Shown: piece after piece, positions 42,067-52,929 of the stretch
How positions within the stretch are numbered: position 1 is the stretch's first letter
Layout of the letters: each line of letters starts with the position of its first letter
Translations under genes and position numbers: made by a program
The notes under the pieces: model-generated
Told to the model about the DNA's origin: nothing
Databases searched by the model: none
What the model saw: the letters and a program-made list of their open reading frames with translations, nothing else
Assembly (NCBI GenBank): GCA_911387785.2
Contig: OU426978.1
Coordinates: forward strand, 24,919,964 to 24,983,963
Source of the DNA: Aelia acuminata
Lineage: Eukaryota; Arthropoda; Insecta; Hemiptera; Pentatomidae
Reading direction: 5' to 3'
Length of the DNA: 64,000 nt

Positions 42067-42299
42067 ATCGCTACTGCAATGTGAAGGTCTCTCTTTAGAG
42101 TGGTATCCATGTACATATCTTTTCCAGATACCAATTCTTTTCCAAGTCCTCTTACCCAGTTTTGTACTATCCATCTCATACCACCTCAGCTGGTTTTTCC
42201 CTGTGCCAGGTGATTCGTACTGGATTTATATCAAGGATTTATATCAAGATTTGATTCAATTGGTTCTCGTTATACACCAGGATTCGCTGGGAAGGTAAG

Positions 42300-43400
42300 A
42301 TCAGGAAAAAATATTACTTTGTCCACTGTTTTGAGACCTCATTTCTATGTAACAGAGCCCTTCTAGTTGAGTTTTGTAGTCACCATGCATCCTGGATTCG
42401 CTTCCTAATTTTAACACCCCTCTTTCAATTATATGGGCATATAGGCATTTAAAAGATTTCATGCTAACCTTTTTACAGTCCTTCCTTAGAACCTTTTGAA
42501 ATGGCACTTTATGTTTACTTACACATTTGTCTAAGGACTATTTAAGCCCCTGCGAATTACCTTAGATATCTCTCCCAATTTCCCCCCAAAACATCATATC
42601 GTCTGCGCATGCTTATAGGGTTCATTGAGTTCATATTCCTTTAACCCAGTCTATTTAGGGGTTAAAAAGATAATTAAAAGGATTCTATAACCCTACCTAT
42701 AACTGTAACTTCTGTAACTCCTGAGAGTGATGGTCCTAACCATACATCCACTTTCCTTGGAGGGGTTGAGAATGTACTGCTTCAATCCTATTCGCATTCC
42801 TTTTTTTAAATGTCACTTTTCCTGGCTGGTCGAATGCTTTACAGAGTTCTATATGGAGCAACTCACACTTCCCCCGCTATAGTTTATACTATTTTTCGTA
42901 AGGTACCTACCTCAATGCGAATATAAGGTCCTGAGTTGATCCTCCTAAGTGCTCTTTAAAATGCTTTTTCCTATTATCTCAGTTGGCTGCTCAATATATT
43001 TCCATGTTAGTCATTAATGAATTTATTGCTGATTCTTTTTAATACCTATGTTTTTTAAAGCTTTGTTTTGTTAGTGGATAATGTTCACCGCCTATTTCAA
43101 ATCCCCTTTTAATTCTATATACTGTACTTCTTTCAGCATTGTCTTAGGATGGATAGTTATTGATTTTCTGAGCTGGTTTCTTCTCGAGTGGATTTGTAAA
43201 CACCCTTATGAGTTTTTGCTGTATTAGCTACTAAGAGATCGTTAGCTGGATATAAGGTCAAAATACGCTTTGAGTTAGCTTTGAATTCATTTCCTATCAT
43301 TCCATTGAAGTCCTTGGGTTTTTTTATATATATCTTCGGGGCCGTCTATTTGCTTTTGTAGTGCATGATAGAATGATTTCTTGATTGGGTTGCATCTTCG
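42300..43400 (-). pseudogene. Non-LTR reverse transcriptase, heavily decayed
   Basis: Minus-strand fragments resemble RT domains in order: IELCKAFDQPGKVTF (motif A-like, about 42830-42855) and CADDMMFWG (YADD-type motif C, about 42580-42605), followed by the open frame 42507-42301. Stops and shifts break every frame. It may belong to the same LINE as the C-terminal block at 43430-43930, although the order along the strand would then require rearrangement. Confidence 0.5.
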
Positions 43401-43429
43401 TTTATCCGTAAGCAATGACTCCCTCCTTT

Positions 43430-43930
43430 AGCTGGACTCATCATCACAGGCACTGCAACCTGCTACGGGTCTTCGCCGCGTCAAGACGTCGCTTCCATTC
43501 TTCTCTGTCTTACACCTTTTTGCCAAGCTTGGGTGTTGAGGAGCTTTAGTGCGTCGGCTTCGACCCCACCTGCCCATCTAAGTCTAGGTCGCCTTCTTCT
43601 CCTTGTTTCATCCACATACCCGAAAAGCAATCTCTTGAAAAGGGAGTCACCGTCCATTCTAGCAACTTGCCCAACCCATCATAGCCCTGAGAGCCTTATA
43701 AATTGCACCACATCCGATTTGGGTACTGGTACTGAGTGTCAACTTTTATAGGCCAAACATTCTTCTCAGGATTTTCTTCTCAAAAACTTGTAAGCCGATG
43801 GCGTCTGCAGGCATTAACGGCCAAGTTTCTGAGGCGTATTTCAGCACAGGTCTCATTAACGATTTGTAAAGAACGCTCTTGCTATTCCTTGCCAGTAAAT
43901 GAATCCTTAACCCTTTAGCTGGTAAGGATA
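43430..43930 (-). pseudogene. LINE C-terminal region remnant
   Basis: The minus strand reads KSLMRPVLKYASETWPLMPA and GLQVFEKKILRRMFG, then ALRAMMGWASC, a PRWAGGVEADALKLLNTQAW stretch and RQRRMEATS. This matches the thumb-to-C-terminus pattern (LKYGSETW...L..FERK.LRRI.G......GH..R....WLD......W......R..WR) of LINE reverse transcriptases such as RTE/CR1-related clades. A few stops. Confidence 0.7.
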
Positions 43931-44267
43931 GTGGACGAAAGTTGCACTGGGAAGCTAAGCAGATCGGCCGGCCTTTAACTTCCCCAAGCTAAGGCGTGTA
44001 GGCGACCCTCCGCCGCTGACTGCCTCAACTTCAACTTCTCATTACCTTTTCCAACTATTTCTTACTGTTTTATTTACCTTTTATGATTCTATAATACCTA
44101 TATCATTATTTCAATAAATTAAAATGCTAGGATATCGGATGTAATGAAAGATTACATGATTTTTGAAGGTAATAATAAACAAGATTATAATAAATTTATT
44201 ACTGCTCAGTGAACACCTTTCGCGACATGACTAAAGCCACACCAAAACTAGCGAAATAAAACAGTGA

Positions 44268-44880
44268 ATGTCACAACGATATGCCACATATGCGACAGCT
44301 ATTGATGCACTGAAAGCTACATATGTTAAGCCGATAAACGAAATATTTGCTAGACACAAACTGGCATCTCGTACGCAGATTCCAGAAGAGACGATTGATC
44401 AATATCACCAAGCTTTACAACAATTAAGTAAAAACTGTGAGTTCGCGTATGTTGAGGCAGAGACTAATCGGGAAACATATTTTCGCGATTCCTTTAATCG
44501 TGGCCTCAGTTCTCACCAGCTAAGGTTAAGGCTATTCGGAGTTCAACAAGCTAACTTTCGATGAGGCTGTTGAAAAAGTTCGAGCCTTGGAATCTGCAGA
44601 GAACCAATCAGCTTCATACAAGGTGTTAAAAATAGTCTAAAATAAGATGTATAGTATGCTGTGTATTAGCAACCCAATGTAGTTGGGCAGCATCGCTTTT
44701 ATGATATTCAAACTTAAGGATATTGACAATGCAATAGAAGAAATATCAACTTTGGCAGCTAGGCCCAGTAATTCGACTTTCAAAAATCAAAAATGCTATT
44801 TTTTTGGTCGGCAGAGACATAAAACTTGTCAGCAGTGCCCCGCTCTAAATGATACTTAAGAAAAATGCCAGAAGACGGGT
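44268..44880 (+). pseudogene. Ty3 gag fragment
   Basis: The frame 44268-44564 contains SRTQIPEETIDQYHQALQQL and YFRDSFNRGLSSHQLRLRLF, the retrotransposon-gag capsid pattern (E.I..Y...L..L.....F.......RD.F..GL......RLL). After a frameshift it reads DEAVEKVRALESAENQS and, near 44795, CYFFGRQRHKTCQQCP, the first zinc-knuckle-like cysteines. It stops at the BEL insertion (44880), with the knuckle completed after 51881. Confidence 0.75.
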
Positions 44881-45435
44881 GTTGGATTTACACAGATAAA
44901 TCCAAGGTGAATAATGTATAAAAAATATATTGATCATCGGAGGGGCCCCTTTACTACGAACACCCCCCCTACGGGCCGCCCCGTCAACGCCTAAGCAGGC
45001 CCATGCGTGGCCACCCCCACTCTTTCAGCGTGGACCTTAGCCGTCCCCACGATGACGAGATGGGACTCTGACTGCTGCCAGCAAGGGAGAAAGACACGGC
45101 CTATCTTTTCACGGCCTATCACGGCATCCGCCTAAGAGAACCTCCAGTCGCACACCACGGCTACCGCCAGCGACGCGAGCACGGAGACTCGAACCAGCCC
45201 ATCGCTAGGAGAGCCAGAGCAGGGCGGAATAAGGAGAACAGGACCCCCCCGAGATCCGTAAATATAATTATTAACAATAATGCCCCTTCAGGGATGTTAA
45301 ACTGTCAATAAAAGGGAGTTTATAAATAGCAATAATTTTTCACTCAATAAAACCCTCACCAAAATTAAAGAACTTAAATTATCGAGAAAAGGGCTCCTGG
45401 CCATATGGCATGTGTCAGGCCCCCATTATCGAACA
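44880..45435 (+). repeat. BEL/Pao 5' LTR
   Basis: 556 bp, TGTTGG...CGAACA, GC-rich in its first two thirds, then AT-rich with an AATAAA (about 45347) that may be the poly(A) signal. No difference from the 3' LTR was seen on line-by-line comparison. Confidence 0.95.
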
Positions 45436-45438
45436 AAA

Positions 45439-45456
45439 TGGTGCCCCGGGTGAGGA
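45439..45456 (+). promoter_or_regulatory. Candidate primer-binding site
   Basis: TGGTGCCCCGGGTGAGGA begins three bases after the LTR with the TGG expected for a tRNA 3' CCA end. Which tRNA it matches I cannot say. Confidence 0.5.
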
Positions 45457-46642
45457 GTTTTGGTGAAAGGTTCTAAATTAAAAATTTATGTTCAGTAAAT
45501 ATGTAAAACATAGCGCCCACCGGGTTTAATTTTCATATTATTTAATATGTTCTAATTATTTAAGCAAAGAATTCCAGTTTTATTCATTTAATCAATTTGC
45601 TTAAATTAAATTAAAACTCTCTGATTAGTTGTGTTAAATATTCATTAATAGGTGTATTTATTTATTTGAAGGATCTCAGACGTCTGGCAAAGCAGACACT
45701 TAATCCCACTTGCAACGATAAACATCGCGAAATAACTTTCAATTTCAATAACTCCAGCATTTAAATATTTCTATTATTTTTTATTTATAGATTTGAATGT
45801 ATGTATAGTTTTTTTGTGCATGTTCTTAAATAAAATTTATTGCATGATAATTTATATAATTTATGATTCTATATAATTATTAATTATAATTTGATTGTTT
45901 GAAGTTTTGATAACTTAATAATTTAATAATTTATATGAGCTTTTAAAAGTTAGATTTAAATAATTATTTATTTCTATTGAGACCACAATTATTAGTGATA
46001 ATAGCAATCATAATTTTATTAATAACAATACAATTACTTTTGATTTAACAGCGTTATATTTATGCTAATTTATTTATTGCCCTAAATTTAAAGTCTACAT
46101 TTGTGAAGATTCTTTCTTAATATTTACGTTCATTTTATTGTTGTCTACTAGACAGGATTTAATTCTTATTAAGGGCCTTGATTAGTTTATATTGATAAAT
46201 TATTTTTAACACTAATTCGTATTGATTTTAATTTGGAAATAATTTGTTAAGAGTTAGTTATTTGTTGTTATTAATTTTGGATTTCTTTTAGTGCAATATT
46301 CACTGATGTTACCATATCACTCGTTTGTTCATTATCATTTGTTTATGTGAGTATTTATTTCTAGTTTTTTTGCATGTTGAATTTTTATATACATATTTAT
46401 ATATATATTAATATCGGCGCTTTTAACATTTTGTTTAGCATATTTAAATATTTATTCTTGCATGTTACCACATATTGTATTTATCTTAAATTATTTATTC
46501 GAAAATTATTTGTTGGAAATCTTTAAATTATTTATTTGATAGTGGGATTTAAACTTAATATAATATCATTATTACCGGTGTTTTTAAATTATTTATTTGG
46601 TACAATTAGATTATTTATTGATTGATTTAAAATCGGTTAAAA
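45457..46642 (+). other. BEL/Pao leader, noncoding
   Basis: About 1.2 kb of AT-rich sequence between the primer-binding site and the gag-pol start, in sharp contrast to the GC-richer coding part. Presumably 5' UTR and packaging region; no ORF. Confidence 0.5.
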
Positions 46643-49552
46643 ATGAATGGGAATAGCGATAAACATTTGACTGATATGCCCACTCATAAAAGCGACCTCG
46701 AGCGCAAGCTCCGAAACATAAAGCGGAACTTTCAAAAGTTAGGTTTGCTCACTTTCGCCGCGGATGCCGCTGACGATGATGATCAATTTTTTCGATTCGA
46801 GGTCCAGTATGAAGAGAGAAAACTTTTATGGGACCGGTACGAACTCGTATGGGACGAGCTTGATCGTATATACACGTCTCAGGGAAATCCTTACCCGGCT
46901 GGTTGGGAAGCCGAATACGACGCGCTTCAAGGTGAGTTGCGGACAGCTGAAGCACACTACCGCAAACTAAAGTCGCACCGCGGTTCAGCCGCTCGTGGGA
47001 CCCAATGTACTTCGTCTGCCCATTCATTCCATTATCAGCTCCCGAACATTGAGATTCCGACATTTAAAGGGGATCTATCTACCTGGACGCATTTTCGAGA
47101 CACATTCATCTCGTTGGTCCACAACAACTCTGATATATCTCCGGTTAGCAAAATGCACTACCTAAAGAATGCGCTTGCAGGCGAACCTCTCTCACTAATA
47201 TCGGGCCTCACGTTCGATTCAAGTTCTTATCAGCTGGCATGGGACAGTCTAATGCGCGAATACGACAACCCGCGCGTTCTCGCATCGCGATGCCTACAAA
47301 AAATAATAAACCACAAGTGCCCTAATTCAGGTGGGGAATACGCTAAGCACGCCTCATACATCGCCGAAGTAGGAGAGAGCATAGAAACATTCCGCGTCTT
47401 GGCTCTAGAAAATGAGGCTGACGCCATATTGTCAATCCTAGCCCTTCGAGCGATGGACCCGAGCACAAGACGCCAATTCGAGCACGCGCATGCGCGAACT
47501 AACTTCCCCTTGGCTGACGAGGTTGTGGCGTTTGTTAGACAAAAGATGATGGCTTGCAAAATGTCTTACGAACTCCAAACGTTCGCACCTAGTGATACAC
47601 CGCGCGGCAAGCCTTCTGATAGGAAGAAATCAGGGATCTCCCTGATTACCGTCGAGCAAAATCATAGAGCTGCTCCCGGCTCATCAAAATCTCCACCTAA
47701 GCGTGGCAATTCACCCAAGGTATCTAAGAGACGTTTAGAAAGTTGCCAACCGAACGAAACCCCGCTTAGGAATTCCCTGTCACCAAACAAGGAGCACTGT
47801 CCCCACTGCGAGGGCAGTCACCGCCTGTTTCGGTGTTACAAATTTCTGGCATTGGGCCCCCAGGAGCGCCAAGATTTTGTTAGGTTGGCCAAGCTATGCC
47901 TAAACTGCCTTAGAGCAGGTCATTGCGCATCTCAGTGCAACTGCACACTCACGTGCATTATCTGCAAGAAAGGCCACCACAGTTTGTTACACACCGATGA
48001 ACAGTCCAATATAAAAGGCTTGAAAGGTACCGGGGAGACGTCCGATTTTGTCGGTCATACTCGCGAAACGGTAACGCCGAGTGGCTCCCCCTGTGAGGTG
48101 ATAATGGGCACCGCCTACGCCATATTGCAGGGACCACGACATTCCGTATCAGCGCGACTTCTTCTCGACTCAGGGAGCCAATACACATTCGTCACCTCTG
48201 AAGTGGCCTCCCGTATTGGCAGGAGCTCTATACAGCCATTTTACGGCAAAATCTCGGGCTTAGGAGGCGCGTCTGTAGGAAGCATAAAAGGCTGGATCAC
48301 TTTCCGGGTCCTCTCTACCCTTGGGGACCAAGCAAACTTTAAGGTTCGTGCGCTGGTTGTTGACATGATAACCTCAGACACACCTAGGCATCCCGTACCC
48401 AATGAATTGTATCAAAGGATATCGCATCAGGTCTTGGCTGACCCGACGTTTGGGGTCCCAGGGCCCATCGACATGCTAGTCGGTCTTGATCTTTACCCAC
48501 GCCTAATCAACGGTGCTCCCTCCAAGGCTTCGGGTGATGATCACCTATACCTTCTCCCCACGGTCCTGGGCAACGTCATCATGGGGAGTTACATTGGTAA
48601 GGGTCCTCCCACTGGCATCTCTCTGCTTTTACAGGACGATGCCACCATAGCGGAGCAGCTTCGGGCTTTCTGGGAAATAGAAGAGCCCGGGTCCGCCGAC
48701 CGTAGGCACCCCGAGGACGTCTTTTGCGAGGATTTGTTCGTGAAAACGCACGCTCGCACTACTGACGGCAGGTATGTTGTAAGATTGCCAAAAAGAGATG
48801 CAACGGCCGAACCCGATCCCAACCGCCAGGTAGCCTTGCGACGCCTGTATGCTCTCGAACGCAAGTTTAGCAAGGATCCACGACTTCAGGCCAAGTACAC
48901 TGAATTTATGACGGAGTATGAGCGGCTTGGCCACATGTCCGTCGCCCGCTCCCCTGCCCGTTACGTGATACCTCATCATGTAATTTGGCAGATTAAACCC
49001 CAAGAAACTAAACTCCGGGTCGTGTTTGACGCATCGAACAGCTCGGGAGCAAGGAGCCTCAACGACATTCTCATGTCTGGCCCAAAGCTCCAGCAAGATC
49101 TTGCCGACATCTTGTTACGTTTCAGGCTGTACCCTATCGCTTTGACCGGTGACTTAGTCAAAATGTACCGTCAGATACAAGTGTGCCCCGAAGACAGACA
49201 TCTTCAGCACATCTTTTGGAGAAGCGATCCATCACAACCCGTCATTGAGTACGAGCTGAACACCGTCACATACGGCGTAAACGCAAGCGCCTTTCAAGCA
49301 ATTCGCACGATTCAGCAATTACAAGATGACGAAGGGGCGCGTTTCCCGCTGGCAGCCGCTCGGCTCAGGAATTCTATTTATGTCGACGACGTTGTATCAG
49401 GGGCAAATTCCGTAAAGGAAGCCATGGAACTTAAGTCGCAACTCATTGGTTTGTTCCGTTGCGGAGGATTTGAGATCAGTAAATGGGCGTCTAATGCGCC
49501 CGATCTCCTCCCTCAGTCGGACGACCCTCAACCCATTCAGCCAATGCCCTAG
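46643..49552 (+). CDS. BEL/Pao gag-protease-RT polyprotein (first part)
   Basis: 969 codons from ATG to TAG. Domains: a charged N-terminus; a DUF1759-like capsid region at about residues 130-290 (IEIPTFKGDLSTWTHFRDTF); three CCHC-type cysteine clusters at about 384-450 (CPHCEGSHRLFRC, CLNCLRAGHCASQC, CIICKKGHH); an aspartic protease with LLLDSGSQYTFV at about 506-517; and a reverse transcriptase with VVFDASNSSGARSLND, the first catalytic D in LTGDLVKMYRQIQ and the motif YVDDVV near 912. Roles are virus-like particle formation, polyprotein cleavage and cDNA synthesis. A TAG at 49550-49552 interrupts the frame, which continues openly behind it. Much less AT-rich than the flanks. Confidence 0.9.
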   Translation: MNGNSDKHLTDMPTHKSDLERKLRNIKRNFQKLGLLTFAADAADDDDQFFRFEVQYEERKLLWDRYELVWDELDRIYTSQGNPYPAGWEAEYDALQGELRTAEAHYRKLKSHRGSAARGTQCTSSAHSFHYQLPNIEIPTFKGDLSTWTHFRDTFISLVHNNSDISPVSKMHYLKNALAGEPLSLISGLTFDSSSYQLAWDSLMREYDNPRVLASRCLQKIINHKCPNSGGEYAKHASYIAEVGESIETFRVLALENEADAILSILALRAMDPSTRRQFEHAHARTNFPLADEVVAFVRQKMMACKMSYELQTFAPSDTPRGKPSDRKKSGISLITVEQNHRAAPGSSKSPPKRGNSPKVSKRRLESCQPNETPLRNSLSPNKEHCPHCEGSHRLFRCYKFLALGPQERQDFVRLAKLCLNCLRAGHCASQCNCTLTCIICKKGHHSLLHTDEQSNIKGLKGTGETSDFVGHTRETVTPSGSPCEVIMGTAYAILQGPRHSVSARLLLDSGSQYTFVTSEVASRIGRSSIQPFYGKISGLGGASVGSIKGWITFRVLSTLGDQANFKVRALVVDMITSDTPRHPVPNELYQRISHQVLADPTFGVPGPIDMLVGLDLYPRLINGAPSKASGDDHLYLLPTVLGNVIMGSYIGKGPPTGISLLLQDDATIAEQLRAFWEIEEPGSADRRHPEDVFCEDLFVKTHARTTDGRYVVRLPKRDATAEPDPNRQVALRRLYALERKFSKDPRLQAKYTEFMTEYERLGHMSVARSPARYVIPHHVIWQIKPQETKLRVVFDASNSSGARSLNDILMSGPKLQQDLADILLRFRLYPIALTGDLVKMYRQIQVCPEDRHLQHIFWRSDPSQPVIEYELNTVTYGVNASAFQAIRTIQQLQDDEGARFPLAAARLRNSIYVDDVVSGANSVKEAMELKSQLIGLFRCGGFEISKWASNAPDLLPQSDDPQPIQPMP

Positions 49553-50389
49553 GAAGGTAGTCACTTCGTCAAGATCCTTGGCCTCGTTTGGTCACCTGAG
49601 CATGACATTTTTACTTTCTCGGTACAGGATCCGCTGCGCGCGGCCACCAAGCGAGTCATCCTATCCCATATCGCGCGGATATTCGACCCTCTCGGGTTTT
49701 TGGCGCCTATTATATTCCTCGCCAAAACCTTGCTCCAGCAGATCTGGCGTCGCAGCCTAGATTGGGATGAACCCCTTCCGGATGACCTTCATTCCAAGTG
49801 GGTTTCATTGATCGACGCATGGTCGTCCTTGAGTCGCGTTAGGATCCCGAGGTATGTTTTTGCCGCTCGTTCCCGCTTACAATTCATAGGGTTCTCGGAC
49901 GCCTCATCTAAAGGCTACGCAGCCGCTGTTTACGCCCGCGTGTTAACGTCGAAAGGAGATGCTCTTTCCTACTTGTTTAAATCCAAAACAAAGGTTGCGC
50001 CCTCAAAGTTTAAATCCATTGCACAGCTTGAGCTTTGCGGCGCCCTATTGCTGGAGAGGGTTATGTCTTCGATTACCATTGAGACTTCCCTTCCACATTT
50101 ATATTACACTGATTCAGCGGTGGTTCTGGCTTGGTTGCGGACGCCGGTGTACAATCTTAAGGTTTTTGAGGCGAACAGGGTTTCCGCGATACTCAAGACA
50201 TCCGATTGCGATCAATGGCGGTACGTAAGGTCCGAAGAAAACCCAGCTGACATAGCATCTCGAGGTTGTACTCCTTCCGAGCTTACCGAATGCGATTTTT
50301 GGTTCCACGGGCCTCCCTGGTTAAGAGAAAGCACGCTTCCGTTTTTGAGTTCGGTCATCTGGGTCAGGAGGCTGCGGAGTCCGGAATAG
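49553..50389 (+). pseudogene. BEL/Pao RT connection and RNase H, beyond an in-frame stop
   Basis: Same frame as the upstream polyprotein. It reads KILGLVWSPEHDIFTFSVQD, IARIFDPLGFLAPIIFLAKT (the Pao connection domain), then RNase H with LQFIGFSDASSKGYAAAVYA, AQLELCGALLLERV and YTDSAVVLAWLR, holding the expected D, E and D. The frame stops at 50389 just after the RNase H, and the integrase start continues in another frame, which indicates a 1-bp-type frameshift near 50330-50350. Confidence 0.85.
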
Positions 50390-50856
50390 CCCTTCTTTCT
50401 CGCACAGCTCAGGGATCTTACGATGACACGTGGATGGACCGGTTTTCGTCTTTGCAGCGATTGGTTCGAGTCACGGCTCTTATTATTCGTCTTGCCAGAC
50501 ATGCCCGATCTCGTTCCATCGCGCTATCCGGACCTATCCTGGCTCAGGAGTACTCCCAGGCTCTCCTAACGTGTGTTCGGATTGTGCAGCATACCTCATT
50601 GCCTTCCAATATGTACGCCGCTTCCGCGCCCAGGGAGTATCGGCAGCTGAATCCCTTCGTCGATGAGGTTGGGTTGATCAGGGTGGGCGGCAGGATCCGC
50701 CACTCTGATGCGAGTTACGACCAGAAGCACCCTCTTCTGCTTCCCAGTAATCACATCTTGACGCGTCTGATCGTGGACGATCTACACACTCGACACTTCC
50801 ACGCTGGTCCGACCTTGGTCCTGTCATTGCTTCGAGGCCGCTGCCGGTACCGCTAA
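50330..50856 (+). pseudogene. BEL/Pao integrase N-terminus, truncated
   Basis: The frame ending at 50856 contains DRFSSLQRLVRVTALIIRLA, FVDEVGLIRVGGRIRHSDAS and HPLLLPSNHILTRLIVDDLH followed by TRHFHAGPTLVLSLLRGR, the H-H part of the integrase zinc-binding domain. It ends right there. The two cysteines and the whole DDE catalytic core, normally another 300 or more residues, are missing. Confidence 0.85.
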
Positions 50857-51319
50857 ATCCAGAATAGGAAGCTTGATTTTGTGCTTAGAGTCTTAGAACG
50901 AATACGATACCTCAACCGGCTAAGATTTTCCTTATGATTCAATCATATTCTCGCGCCATTTATGATTCCTATTTGTTTATTTTGCAATATTTTTATTGAT
51001 TCACATATATATCTATTCATTATCTTATTTATTTATATACATAATTAGATTTAGTATTTAAATATGTTAGCGCACTGTTGTTGGTAATTACTTATTGTAC
51101 AACATTTATTAGTTACATGTTGGAGATTTGTTGTAATTGGTAGAAATCATTAATGCCTCATTATGCTTGCCTCGCATTAAGAATTATTCATAGATTGTTG
51201 GCATCTGCTGTTTTATGTAAATTTAAATGCTGGATATTCGTTTGATTCCTGAATATGTACCCCCACCTCATCTGCTCTTATTTCATAAATCTGGCTGAGC
51301 CAAATTTAGGTGGGCGGTA
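50857..51319 (+). other. BEL/Pao 3' noncoding segment with polypurine-like tract
   Basis: AT-rich, no ORF. Just before the 3' LTR lies AGGTGGGCGG (51308-51317), a reasonable polypurine tract for plus-strand priming. Confidence 0.5.
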
Positions 51320-51875
51320 TGTTGGATTTACACAGATAAATCCAAGGTGAATAATGTATAAAAAATATATTGATCATCGGAGGGGCCCCTTTACTACGAA
51401 CACCCCCCCTACGGGCCGCCCCGTCAACGCCTAAGCAGGCCCATGCGTGGCCACCCCCACTCTTTCAGCGTGGACCTTAGCCGTCCCCACGATGACGAGA
51501 TGGGACTCTGACTGCTGCCAGCAAGGGAGAAAGACACGGCCTATCTTTTCACGGCCTATCACGGCATCCGCCTAAGAGAACCTCCAGTCGCACACCACGG
51601 CTACCGCCAGCGACGCGAGCACGGAGACTCGAACCAGCCCATCGCTAGGAGAGCCAGAGCAGGGCGGAATAAGGAGAACAGGACCCCCCCGAGATCCGTA
51701 AATATAATTATTAACAATAATGCCCCTTCAGGGATGTTAAACTGTCAATAAAAGGGAGTTTATAAATAGCAATAATTTTTCACTCAATAAAACCCTCACC
51801 AAAATTAAAGAACTTAAATTATCGAGAAAAGGGCTCCTGGCCATATGGCATGTGTCAGGCCCCCATTATCGAACA
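51320..51875 (+). repeat. BEL/Pao 3' LTR
   Basis: 556 bp, seemingly identical to the 5' LTR; followed by the ACGGG duplication and resumption of the Ty3 gag reading. Confidence 0.95.
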
Positions 51876-51880
51876 ACGGG

Positions 51881-52403
51881 TCATTGGAAAATTGTTTGCA
51901 AATCAGCTAAAAAAGGTCCCTCAAAAGCAGCTCTGATTGCAGCCTATAGTGTCCTCAACAAAGCTAAAGTGCAAGTTCAGGTAAATAATAATCCTACATT
52001 TGCATTGATAGATACAGGGAGCTCCGAAATATTCCTACCACAGAGCTTTGCGGAAAACTGCAAGCTGGAAATGTATCCTACTACTGGTAGTGTATCTGTG
52101 GCTTCAACATGTATCAGCAAGCCTATTTCTAATTACTGTGTAGCTCACTTTGAGTTGTTGGGTCACCATTATGCCAATACGAAATTCAGCGTACTTCCCG
52201 ATTTTTGTGCCGACGTTATTGTTGGTCACGATCTATTAAAACAACATTCGGAACTCAAAGTTTCCTTTGGAGGTATCAAACCCTCATTAACTATCAGCTA
52301 TCTAGCTCCAGCAAAGATAGAACCTCCTCCCCTTTTTGAATTTCAAATTCAAGAAGTCAAACTTGTAATCAGCAAATCTCAGAAGACACCGATTTCATGT
52401 TGA
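51881..52403 (+). pseudogene. Ty3 zinc knuckle end and aspartic protease
   Basis: After the BEL element the Ty3 frame resumes with the histidine and last cysteine of the zinc knuckle (TGHWKIVCKS). The protease follows: TFALIDTGSSEIFLPQSF (catalytic DTG), then ADVIVGHDLLKQH, the flap/ILG-type block. Stop after ...KTPISC near 52403. The open stretch is about 180 codons. Confidence 0.8.
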
Positions 52404-52424
52404 AAGAAATTGAAAAACTGCTGG

Positions 52425-52929
52425 CTGATGGAATCATTTAAGAAAGAAGGCCTCCCTAGAGGGCACAAGCCTTCGTAGTAAAAAACGAGAGTCATAAAAA
52501 GCAAATGCTCATTGATTATTCGCAAACTATTAATCGGTATACGCACTTTGATGCATATCCCCTACCTAGTTTCGAGGATGTCGTCTCTAAGGTTTCAAAA
52601 AAAGTTTGTTTAGCACTATCAAGAGGACAATTGGAATGTTCGCGCACTATTCCAGATGGGTCCCTCACTATTTGGACAAAGTCAAAAATCTTTCTTTTGA
52701 CTCCTGAAGCTACATCTAACTTCGAACAACTCAAAACTGAAATTTCTAAAGCTGTACTGAGAACGATTGACGACTCGGAAACATTCACGGTTGAAACTGA
52801 TTTCGCGATTTCAGCTGTTTTATCACAGTGTGGACGGCCAGTAGCATTTTTTTCACAAAAGGAGAACGACAACGAGCGTAAACATTCATGCGTTGTGAAG
52901 GAGGCTTATGCTATCGTTAATGCCCTTAA
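52425..52929 (+). pseudogene. Ty3 RT (core deleted) and RNase H start
   Basis: RT start is visible as QMLIDYSQTINRYTHFDAYP and LPSFEDVVSKVSK, but the reading jumps directly to LALSRGQLECSR and then to RNase H: FTVETDFAISAVLSQCGRPV, AFFSQ and a KHSCVVKEAYAIVNAL block. The catalytic YxDD segment is missing, so a deletion removed most of the RT. The RNase H is cut at 52929 by a piggyBac insertion. Confidence 0.75.

Larger units (their letters stand above)
44880..51875 (+). mobile_element. BEL/Pao LTR retrotransposon, recent but defective
   Basis: 6,996 bp with two 556-bp LTRs (44880-45435 and 51320-51875) that look identical base for base, start TGTTGG and end CGAACA. Target duplication ACGGG at 44875-44879 and 51876-51880. 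The internal region has a primer-binding-like site after the left LTR, a long leader, gag-protease-RT in one frame, then RNase H and the start of integrase. The integrase core is absent; about 460 bp of AT-rich noncoding sequence replaces it before the right LTR. Confidence 0.95.

Noticed and set aside
46749..50502. Several open frames antisense or out of frame to the BEL/Pao polyprotein
   Set aside because: They overlap recognised gag, protease, RT and RNase H domains and have no domain of their own; shadows of the true frame.
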